64,000 nucleotides of DNA from Xanthostigma xanthostigma (taxonomy: Eukaryota > Arthropoda > Insecta > Raphidioptera > Raphidiidae): contig OY754465.1 in NCBI GenBank assembly GCA_963575645.1, forward strand, positions 40,388,401 through 40,452,400, in the 5' to 3' direction. The notes under the pieces are model-generated. The model saw nothing but the letters and a program-made list of their open reading frames with translations, made no database searches and had not been told where the DNA came from. Within the stretch, counting starts at the first letter, position 1, and each line of letters opens with the position of its first letter. The position numbers were made by a program, and so were the translations under genes. Of this stretch, positions 56,721-64,000 are shown piece by piece.

Positions 56721-58016
56721 GTGACCTAAACTCGCTGGCGCCCGAAATGTAATAACTTTATTTACTATTTTGAATAATTGTATTTATAAAATTTTATAAC
56801 GGTGAAAGACATCTTATAAACAACGACATCGCTACGCGGTGGGCTATTAATATCAAGCCTATTAATATTTGGAAGAGTATAACAAGTTTTACACTTTTAA
56901 GTTTAAACTTTGGAGTTCCATCATAATTTTTTTCGCTTCCAAGTTGGAGCTCAGGTCAATTTTTATCAGTACCGGAACAATGTTTAATGACTCGCGGGAA
57001 CAATTACCGGTTTTCTTATAACCTGATTCGGAAGGCTCGTTAATAAGGTTCTTGGCGTACTTACTACAAAATGAAACCGAGGAAAATTTTTTCATCCAAA
57101 AATCAATTAATAATAATCAATCTATCTTATGTACTAAGGGTATGTAATGATAGGAGCTTCAACTATCAATGTAACCGAAGCATTAGATGCAAACAAAACA
57201 AACCACTAAGTGTATGAACTTTAGAGTGCAAATAATGTAGTGCACTAGTTCAATAGTTAAATTGCAGTAGCGTCTCGTGAATAATGATGATAATTATCTT
57301 GATTGGATAACTACTTTTCATATGAAAATAATGTTATACCTAATTAATAATCCAATAGTTCCACATATCAGCATGACTTATTAACGTCATATTCGTGATG
57401 AGAATTGCATTAAGTTAGAGCTCACAGCTAAGAATAAATCAAGAGAAAGTAGGTACTTCGGTTAAGACAATTATTCCGTAAAATCATGTTAGCAGATTTT
57501 TTAAAATTAAAATAAATGAATTTATATTTAATCGCTCGTAAAAGTTTAAGTAGACTGATTGTTTTAAAGTTAAGACAATTGTTATCAAAGTTTTGTAACT
57601 TGAATGACTAAACTCTTTAATAAAAAAAAATCTCTTATATGAGAGATAAATAAATTGGTCGTTTTGTTTTCGAAACACAACCATAAAATGCATTGACAAG
57701 AAGCAATTTGGCAACATTTTACGCAAATGTACGTCATACATACACCCACGATGTACTCGTACACGGAAGACAACAGCTATCTCATTAAACTACAGACAAC
57801 AGATTGAAATGCGCAGGCTACGATTTCCGTAGCGCTACAACTACCGAAAGTCAACGTTTTCACTTTCAGCGGCCTCGTAAGTAGGTCTGCTCAATACAGC
57901 TCCAAATGTGGAACAAATATTATTGAGCCGAACTGTTTCTCTCCGGAACAATTTAGCTCCACTGACATATTGAAATATTTTCTAGTTCTTATTGTAAACG
58001 TTTAAAACGCCCAATC
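56721..58016. other. No gene recognised
   Basis: The minus frames at 56889-57095 and 57484-57773 show no recognisable domain. Confidence 0.4.
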
Positions 58017-58397
58017 TAGTATTAATAGACGATCAAATTTGGTACGGGCCGGGAACGGACATGGTACGGCGGATCAAGTTCGCTGGTTGCAACAGACAAC
58101 CGAATCTGTCAGTCTCCTTGTGTCCAAGAACTTCGCGTTCTGTCAAAATTTTTACCATGTTGCACAACGTTTTTAATTTTGATCATTGACTAAAGACGTC
58201 ATTATATGTACCAAGTTCAATCGTCTGTAAATTTTTTACTACACACGCGCGGATTTAGTACGAAGCGTACCAAGTACGATATGCAAACCATCGAACCGAG
58301 CGGACACGCAGATTACTGTCTAGACGAACAAATTTGGTACGGAGCGGACCATATCCGTTGTCCGGTCCGTACCAAGTTCGATCGTCTATTAATAGTA
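58017..58397. mobile_element. MITE with ~45 bp TIRs rich in GGTACGG, TA flanks
   Basis: The ends TATTAATAGACGATC followed by (A/G)AA.TTGGTACGG..CCGG are inverted at both sides (58019-58065 and 58348-58395), flanked by TA (58017-58018, 58396-58397). An extra internal partial copy of the same motif (CGAACAAATTTGGTACGGAG at 58325) lies before the right end. The minus and plus frames here are by-products. Confidence 0.7.
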
Positions 58398-58643
58398 TAA
58401 CAGAACAGCTCAGGTGCTCGATATAATTCGGAAGCGAACGAATACTGTGACCAATGTTACTTGTTGGCGACAGATCTCGTGATGAAATCGGATTTTATAG
58501 ACATATTGCGGTGCGTTCTCGGGAAAGATATAAAACTTCTTAGATATAGATTATAGAGCATAGCTTCTGTAACTACACAGATCTCCGATAAAAAACATAG
58601 TTGCTGAAACTATACAGTCATACTACTCAAGTCCATTTACTTC

Positions 58644-58645
<2 letters not shown>
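58398..58645. other. Unassigned sequence left of the TAA tract
   Basis: No supportable feature. Confidence 0.35.

Positions 58646-58693
<48 letters not shown>
58646..58693. repeat. TAA microsatellite, ~16 units (left of the Dong-like LINE)
   Basis: An uninterrupted TAA run that ends exactly where the LINE 5' end begins. This is the expected target of Dong/R4-type elements that insert in TAA tracts. Confidence 0.95.
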
Positions 58694-58694
<1 letters not shown>

Positions 58695-58749
58695 CAAATC
58701 GGATCAGCAGCCTCCTCGTGGCGTGCCCTGGACAGATTTAATCTGACAA

Positions 58750-61700
58750 ATGCTGCCGTCTGCACAAGGGGCCAACCACCCCTGTGCAGAAACATTGGTT
58801 CCTAAACGGAAATTTAATAAAGCCACCCACAACCGGCCTGTCTCGGATGGAGGCCCTAGTAGAGTTGGGAGTGGCACACAAAACGCGGCCGTCCGCATGG
58901 AGTGGACGGACGACCTAAAGCGTGACCTTTTGGCATGTCACGCCAACAGTGACCCTTCGCAAAGAGGGTACATGGCACGGATGCATTCTGTTTGGTGCGA
59001 GATGCATCCAGAACTTGCAAATTTCTCGGCCCAAAATCTTCGAGACCATGTCAACCATTTGCGAAGGACAGGATTTGACCCGGAACCGCCTAATCCAGTG
59101 GCAGCTACGCCGCCGAGTCCACAAGCGGCCAACAGTGTCGCACCATGGTCTCCAGCTGTCATTGTTGATAATGATTTTAAGACGCGGTTCCTAACCATTA
59201 TGAGCACCAATGTTGACTTGAAGGACAGACAGCGATCAGTCCACCACAAATTATCGCTGCGGCCCGCCCATCTGGCCGAAATGGATGGAGTTTTGGATGA
59301 GTTCCTTGCAGATGATTCTGACCTCTGGACTGTAGATTGCGCCGTTTACGCTGCAGCTAATGTTTTAGCCACCCCTGCACTTTCCAGACATGCAGGAGAT
59401 AAGTCTGGGCAGCGTATAAAACAGCTGGACGCAAAGATAAAGTCAGCAAGGCAGTTGGTGTCCAGGATTCAGTGTGTGACAGAGTATTTATTATCGGGCC
59501 GTAAGTTTACAGCCAAAGTCCGACGCATTGCGCGCTCTCTTAGGGCACAGTATCACACACTGAATAAAATCACGTTGCAGACCATCAAGCAGCATGGCCT
59601 GGACAAGATACGGGCGCTAACTTCTGCCAAGAAGAAGTTAGTAAGGCGTAACAGGGCCATAAAGGAGAACGCCACCTTTAATTCATGCCCTTCCCGTGTC
59701 TTTAAGACAAGTCCGCCACTTGCTTATACACCGCCAACTGCTAGAGAGGTTGAGAGTTTCTGGAAGGGACTCTATGAGACCAAACCTCCATTTAATGAAG
59801 ATACTCCAGCTATCCATTTATTTAGTCAGTACTGCAAACGACACCTGGTGGATGATGAAGCGCCATTGTCAGTCAGCGAGGCAGATGTGAAGAATGCCTT
59901 TTCAGGCAAAAAGAGTTTTTCAGCTCCTGGGATAGATGCTGTTAACAACTTTTGGTGGAAAAAGTTCCCATCCACACACAAGCATCTAGCTCGCATCTTC
60001 ACATCTTTGGTAACAAATATGGAGCCTATACCAACTTGGCTGACAGAAGGCCGCACTGTTCTCATCCCCAAGAAGGGAAACTTATCTGATCCGAAAAATT
60101 ATCGTCCGATAACCTGTCTCAACACTGTGTACAAAGCGTTCACTTCCATCCTCAATGAACGCATCCTGCGACATATCGAGCCGATTTGGAGAGACGTTTA
60201 TGAGCAAAGAGGCTCTAAACGCGGCGTTGCAGGTTGTAGGGACAATTTGCTGATTGACAGATGCATCTGTCAAGATGCTGTCCAATACAAACGCAACCTG
60301 TCAATGGCTTGGGTGGACTATAGAAAAGCGTTTGACACTACATCGCATGATCTTTTGATCATTTTACTTAAGTGTCTGAAGGTCCACCCTGATATAGTGA
60401 GATGTATAGAACACCTACTTCCACTCTGGAGGACGCGTTTTATCATAACACCCGGTAAGCGCGTTGTGACAACAGATTTGGTATCATACCACCGGGGGGT
60501 GTTTCAAGGTGACAGCTTGAGTCCCCTCCTTTTCTGCATCTCACTATTGCCTATCTCCATCTCGTTGAGGCGTGGCCGTGGGTATATGTGCGGTGTCCCA
60601 TCCAATCGTAGGCATAAAGTCACCCATTTATTTTATATGGATGACTTAAAACTTTACGCCTCGAGCGCCACAGATCTAACGCTCGCGCTCAACATCGTAC
60701 AAGTATACAGTGAGGATATCGGCATGACATTCGGATTAGATAAGTGTGCGGTTTTGCATATTAAAAAAGGACGAAATGGGGACTACGGGGAAGACGTGCA
60801 ACTTGTTGATGGAAGCGTCGTTCACCATCTTGACGCCGGAGAGTCCTACACGTATCTGGGTGTGAGTGAGAGTCACGTTCAGGACGTAAAAGTCGTCAAA
60901 GAGGCTCTCCGCAGCAAGTATCGACGGATCCTGCGGCAAATCTGGAGTTCAGAGTTGTCGGGGAAGAACAAAGTCGCTGCTACGAACATGCTTGCTGTTC
61001 CAGTCCTGCTCTACACTTTTGGGGCATTCAAATGGACGGTTAACGAGTTGCAACAGCTTGATAGGGGCACCAGAAAAATGATGACCATCTATAGGAGTCT
61101 TCACCCCAAATCGTCCGTTCCTCGTTTGTACCTCCCGCGTCATCTCGGAGGGAGAGGATTACTCAGCTTGGAGTGTCTTCATAATAGAATTGTACTGGGT
61201 ACTGCTATTGCGGTTTGTAACAGTTCAGACCCGCTTTTACAGCTCGTGCGTGATCACGAATATGCGGGTGTTGGGGCGTTTCTGTTTCAGGCAGCAAACA
61301 GAGCAGCAAATGAACTCAGCCTTGATTTTGACTTCAGTTCCGCTAGAAAACGTCAAGATGCATCGTTTGCATCTCTAACGCCAGATCAGGCAAGGCATAC
61401 AATAAAGAAGGCAGAGCAAAAATTCCTGCTCAAACAACATACCGATAAACCGATGCATGGAATTTATTATAAGAACATCGATACATGTGGTTTATCAAAG
61501 GATCTGACGTTTGCCTTCTTGCGGTCAGCTGGGCTGAAGTCTGAAACTGAGGGATTTGTTTTGGCGTGTCAAGACGGCGTTATAAACACTCTTGTGTACC
61601 GCCGTTTAATTATAGATGCGGAAGTAATAGATACTTCTTGCAGAGCATGTCGATCGCATCCAGAGACGCTCATGCATCTCTTATCGGCATGCAGTTATTA

Positions 61701-62235
61701 TGCAAGCTGTGCCTACATCCATCGCCACAATGCTGCTCTAAGAGTCTTATACTATCACCTAAGGCATCATTACGGTATTGATAAAACTCCCGTTCTGCCT
61801 TATGTTCCTGGAGATATTGAGTCCGTTGTAGAGAATGAATCATGTAAAATTTTCTGGAACTATTCATTCAGTACTACCAGGCAACTTTCAGCTACAAAGC
61901 CTGATATAGTTCTCCTTGATAAATCTGCGCGATCTATGTATGTCATCGAGTTCTCAGCTCCTGCTGAAACGAACATAGCCGCGAAGGAGATTGACAAACG
62001 GACAAAATATCAAGACCTACTTTTTGAGCTCAGGAAGCAGTACCCAGAGTATTCTGTCAAATTAATTGTCCTTATAATTGGTGTCCTTGGAGGAGCCAAA
62101 CCGTCACTGTTGGCAAGTATGAAAGCTATTCCGGCATGTCAGCGCAATGCTGAATCACTAGTCTGCCGCATGCAGAAGGCTGTGCTTATTGGGTCGCTCC
62201 GTGTACTCCGTGCGCACGACCCAAACTCACTGTAA
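58750..62235 (+). CDS. R4/Dong-like LINE ORF: Myb-like domain, reverse transcriptase, CCHC, restriction-like endonuclease
   Basis: ATG at 58750 is the first start after an in-frame TGA at 58744-58746. Domains by residue: a Myb-like DNA-binding segment about 50-106 (WTDDLKRDLL...SAQNLRDHVNHLRR); reverse transcriptase about 430-720 with NYRPITCLN (450), VDYRKAFD (catalytic Asp523), GVFQGDSLSPLLF (583-595) and YMDD 629-632; a thumb region; a C-terminal zinc finger C964/C967/H976/C981; and a restriction-like endonuclease with KPD (Asp1052), 14 residues to Glu1067, then a Lys-rich helix (KEIDKRTKY, 1079-1087). All are intact. The protein nicks TAA DNA and primes reverse transcription of its own RNA from the nick (target-primed reverse transcription). 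GC content is clearly higher than the neighbours. With no stop or frameshift, this copy may be recent and potentially active. Confidence 0.95.
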   Translation: MLPSAQGANHPCAETLVPKRKFNKATHNRPVSDGGPSRVGSGTQNAAVRMEWTDDLKRDLLACHANSDPSQRGYMARMHSVWCEMHPELANFSAQNLRDHVNHLRRTGFDPEPPNPVAATPPSPQAANSVAPWSPAVIVDNDFKTRFLTIMSTNVDLKDRQRSVHHKLSLRPAHLAEMDGVLDEFLADDSDLWTVDCAVYAAANVLATPALSRHAGDKSGQRIKQLDAKIKSARQLVSRIQCVTEYLLSGRKFTAKVRRIARSLRAQYHTLNKITLQTIKQHGLDKIRALTSAKKKLVRRNRAIKENATFNSCPSRVFKTSPPLAYTPPTAREVESFWKGLYETKPPFNEDTPAIHLFSQYCKRHLVDDEAPLSVSEADVKNAFSGKKSFSAPGIDAVNNFWWKKFPSTHKHLARIFTSLVTNMEPIPTWLTEGRTVLIPKKGNLSDPKNYRPITCLNTVYKAFTSILNERILRHIEPIWRDVYEQRGSKRGVAGCRDNLLIDRCICQDAVQYKRNLSMAWVDYRKAFDTTSHDLLIILLKCLKVHPDIVRCIEHLLPLWRTRFIITPGKRVVTTDLVSYHRGVFQGDSLSPLLFCISLLPISISLRRGRGYMCGVPSNRRHKVTHLFYMDDLKLYASSATDLTLALNIVQVYSEDIGMTFGLDKCAVLHIKKGRNGDYGEDVQLVDGSVVHHLDAGESYTYLGVSESHVQDVKVVKEALRSKYRRILRQIWSSELSGKNKVAATNMLAVPVLLYTFGAFKWTVNELQQLDRGTRKMMTIYRSLHPKSSVPRLYLPRHLGGRGLLSLECLHNRIVLGTAIAVCNSSDPLLQLVRDHEYAGVGAFLFQAANRAANELSLDFDFSSARKRQDASFASLTPDQARHTIKKAEQKFLLKQHTDKPMHGIYYKNIDTCGLSKDLTFAFLRSAGLKSETEGFVLACQDGVINTLVYRRLIIDAEVIDTSCRACRSHPETLMHLLSACSYYASCAYIHRHNAALRVLYYHLRHHYGIDKTPVLPYVPGDIESVVENESCKIFWNYSFSTTRQLSATKPDIVLLDKSARSMYVIEFSAPAETNIAAKEIDKRTKYQDLLFELRKQYPEYSVKLIVLIIGVLGGAKPSLLASMKAIPACQRNAESLVCRMQKAVLIGSLRVLRAHDPNSL

Positions 62236-62366
62236 TCGCCCATTTCATGGTTTGAGACGCGGTTATGGTTTCAACTTGCTCCGCAAGTATCCCTTGTGTG
62301 ACGGTGACGAACCCGAAGTTTAGGGGGCTTGTGGATGCAAAATTCTTTAAGGAATTTATCCTTCAC

Positions 62367-62367
<1 letters not shown>
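62236..62367 (+). other. 3' UTR of the Dong-like LINE
   Basis: A short, moderately GC-rich stretch between the stop codon and the right TAA tract. It presumably folds for recognition by the reverse transcriptase. Confidence 0.7.

Positions 62368-62436
<69 letters not shown>
62368..62436. repeat. TAA microsatellite, 23 units (right of the Dong-like LINE)
   Basis: An uninterrupted TAA run. To its right it continues directly into the end of a minus-strand LINE fragment, so part of it is likely that older element's own (ATT)n tail. Confidence 0.95.
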
Positions 62437-62438
<2 letters not shown>

Positions 62439-62750
62439 TCCTCTAACTCCTAAGTGAAGTATAGGGCGGCAAGGCCTCTACGGAAATTTTGAATTCGATC
62501 CTGTCTTTTGCCATATTTTTAACTTGAAGCCAGGTCGCTCCTTGTTCCATAACTTCTTGGCGAACAGTATTTCTCCAGGATATTTTGGGTCTTCCTCTTT
62601 TCCGATTTTCCTGTGGGCTCTCTTCGCTATGTCATAATCTGTCTTTCGTAGCGTGTGTCCTATCCAATTCCATTTCCTACGATTTACGTTTTCCTTCGTT
62701 TTACTGCTATAGTCTATACAGATGTTTTTTGTTACGTCATTCAACAGCAT
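62437..62750 (-). pseudogene. RTE-like LINE, C-terminal end with (ATT)n tail
   Basis: The minus-strand frame contains NRRKWNWIGHTLRKTDYDIA then KRAHRK. After a frameshift the other frame has GKSEKRK and a KRQDRIQNF stretch. This is the C-terminus of RTE-type LINEs (RRW.WIGH.LR...+IAK.AL.W...GKRKRGRPK.TW..........A.DR..WR). It runs to a stop and then into the microsatellite at 62368-62436. Decayed; RTE assignment is from motif wording. Confidence 0.6.
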
Positions 62751-63295
62751 AGATAGATAGATAGATATAGAATTTATTCAAAAAAGGCCGTAGCCATTGA
62801 ATATGTCATACATAAAATTGTACAATGTACATAATAATAAAATTCACACATTAAAGTATAATTATTAAAATATAATTAGGTATTTATGTTAGGGCTGAGC
62901 AATGAAGTCACTGACACTGTAAAAGCAATTATTCATAAGGTATTGATACAGCACTGTTTTGTATTTTTTAAGCTCAAGGCTTTTTCTATCCGTTGGTACG
63001 TGATTATAGATATTTATTAAATTATTAGTGACACTGTAGGGCATGTTAGCTCCTGGATACAAATCTGTTTTGTGACGTGTTTGGTACGTATGTCTGTTCA
63101 TATGTGGTAGGAAGTAATCAAAATGTTTTTTTATGTAACATGCACATTCAAATATATATATTGACGGCAAAGGAAGTAATTTTAGTTTTTTGAATAGTGG
63201 AACGCATGAGTCTCGATAACCGGCGTTCATAATATTGCGGATGCATTTTTTTTGTAACCGGAATAATCTAATTAGATGTTTGGAGCCTTCCGTAT
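62751..63295 (-). pseudogene. CR1/jockey-like LINE, C-terminal RT end and 3' tail
   Basis: On the minus strand, open from about 63295 to 62889, the frame reads LFRLQKKCIRNI, then MNAGYRDSCVPLFKKLKLLP, then IYIFECACYIK, and near the end a YNHVP..+KSLELKKYK block. This is the region after the RT thumb of CR1/jockey-type LINEs (LQKR.IR.I......+..C..LFK.L.IL.L...YI...L.+IK). A short AT-rich 3' UTR follows, ending in a GATA/TATC simple repeat at 62751-62768, the element tail, which abuts the RTE-like fragment. Confidence 0.75.
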
Positions 63296-64000
63296 TTTAA
63301 AATTGAGATGACATAAGCATGATATGTTACCAAAAGAACATCTTGGCTTAGCATTTGAGATAAGGATCTTAGCAAGAAAGAATAGGAACCGCGTAACATT
63401 ATTACGGTACATACCGATATCTTAGGAAAGCGAAGCTTTAAGGAAGTGTTCTGTACCTGGTTCCGCTACTGGCATTGATATTGTCAACGAGCGTATATAT
63501 TATATGGCCACGCAGTGTATAGAGGTATGTTTATTATTATAATTGTACGGCAGTTGATATGGCGGGGACAAAGAGCATCGAAGATGTGGGTTCGACGTTC
63601 GCCATGCCATTTTAATGACTCTATACAAAACACATACAAGGACTGCATCATAAATACATCTCCTGTGTTTGTATGCCGACAACAGCCAGGTCAAATGTAA
63701 ATTATGCATAAACAGCGAGTCCTGTCGGCTGTCGCATGTCCTTCGTCCTGCTGCGATATATAGGGTGTTATGGAAATCTATAGCTTCCTTTTGTAAGGCT
63801 AAACTTATAGTGCGGAGGCGAAGAGAGTGAAGCGGTGAGCAGCGGGGAAGTACTCAAATCCGTTAAAATTATTGAATGAATGAAAGAATGAAAGAAGATT
63901 GGTGACTAGATTGTCCAGAGGAATTGCTCCGCTCTCATCGATGTATCCAAAGATGGTTGTTCTCCTGTAGGCTAGGTCCACGCAATCGAACAATGGTTGG
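63296..64000. other. No gene recognised at the right edge
   Basis: The minus frame 63805-63993 has a protein-like C-terminus (AAHRFTLFASAL) but no family I recognise. The GC rise near 63570-63610 and 63800-63850 may come from another truncated element. Confidence 0.35.

Larger units (their letters stand above)
58694..62367 (+). mobile_element. R4/Dong-like non-LTR retrotransposon, apparently full length
   Basis: The element has a 56 bp 5' leader, one intact 1161-codon frame and a 132 bp 3' UTR, and both ends adjoin TAA tracts (58646-58693 and 62368-62436). Site-specific insertion into TAA repeats plus a C-terminal restriction-like endonuclease is the hallmark of the Dong lineage of the R4 clade. 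A 5' truncation cannot be wholly excluded, because R4-clade leaders vary in length, but the protein N-terminus appears complete. Confidence 0.9.

Noticed and set aside
58704..61867. Short frames on both strands inside the Dong-like ORF.
   Set aside because: Shadows of the 1161-codon frame; the codon pattern belongs to the main frame.

Overview
The window reads as a piece of an insect nuclear genome, most likely a moth or butterfly. It is AT-rich, has no dense gene clusters, and is crowded with eukaryotic transposons. The lepidopteran call is an inference. It rests on an R4/Dong-type LINE sitting in a TAA microsatellite (the type element is from Bombyx), on two copies of a dispersed repeat I associate with Lepidoptera, and on the mix of LINE tails. 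I make no species call.

Host gene: two coding exons of a KIF26-type kinesin-like protein are recognisable on the minus strand (28449-28670 and 3663-3756). Both have clean splice sites and matching phase 0, and they join within the start of the motor domain. The intron between them is 24.7 kb. No other exon of this gene was found, so everything from 28.7 kb to 64 kb may be a further intron or 5' flank (minus-strand transcription), and the rest of the motor domain lies left of base 1.

Inside the 24.7 kb intron: a hAT deletion derivative (4431-4946); a duplicated ~550 bp repeat (6928 and 10322); a heat-shock-like promoter cluster (9476-9680); a young, full-length Ty3/mdg3-like LTR retrotransposon in the same orientation as the host gene (13907-19684, two 444 bp LTRs differing at 2 positions, 5 bp target duplication, tRNA-Leu-type primer site, intact gag-pol); a pogo-like derivative (20962-21563); a second hAT MITE (22372-22904); and a large foldback (23063-23540). 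The LTR element has a possible 688 bp intron at the 3' end of gag-pol that swaps the C-terminal tail of the polyprotein.

Between 28.7 and 58 kb: a Tc1-like derivative (29008-29580), a hAT MITE with an internal hairpin (30965-31557), a 3-bp-TSD MITE (31723-32361), LINE C-terminal fragments (35640-35900 and 52500-53101), a TA-flanked foldback (42841-43099), a 5'-truncated DD41D Tc1/mariner copy inserted in a LINE fragment (45086-46153), a hAT derivative with its dimerisation domain (46494-47325) and a tRNA-derived SINE.

Right end: an intact 1161-codon R4/Dong-like LINE (about 58694-62367) lies between two TAA tracts. The right-hand tract looks like the 3' tail of an older RTE-like LINE on the opposite strand, which in turn abuts a CR1/jockey-like fragment: a three-layer nest. 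The left edge (3-995) is the C-terminal part of a jockey-type LINE.

The only intact long reading frames are the two retroelements. The rest of the coding traces are decayed, and long stretches carry nothing I can name.
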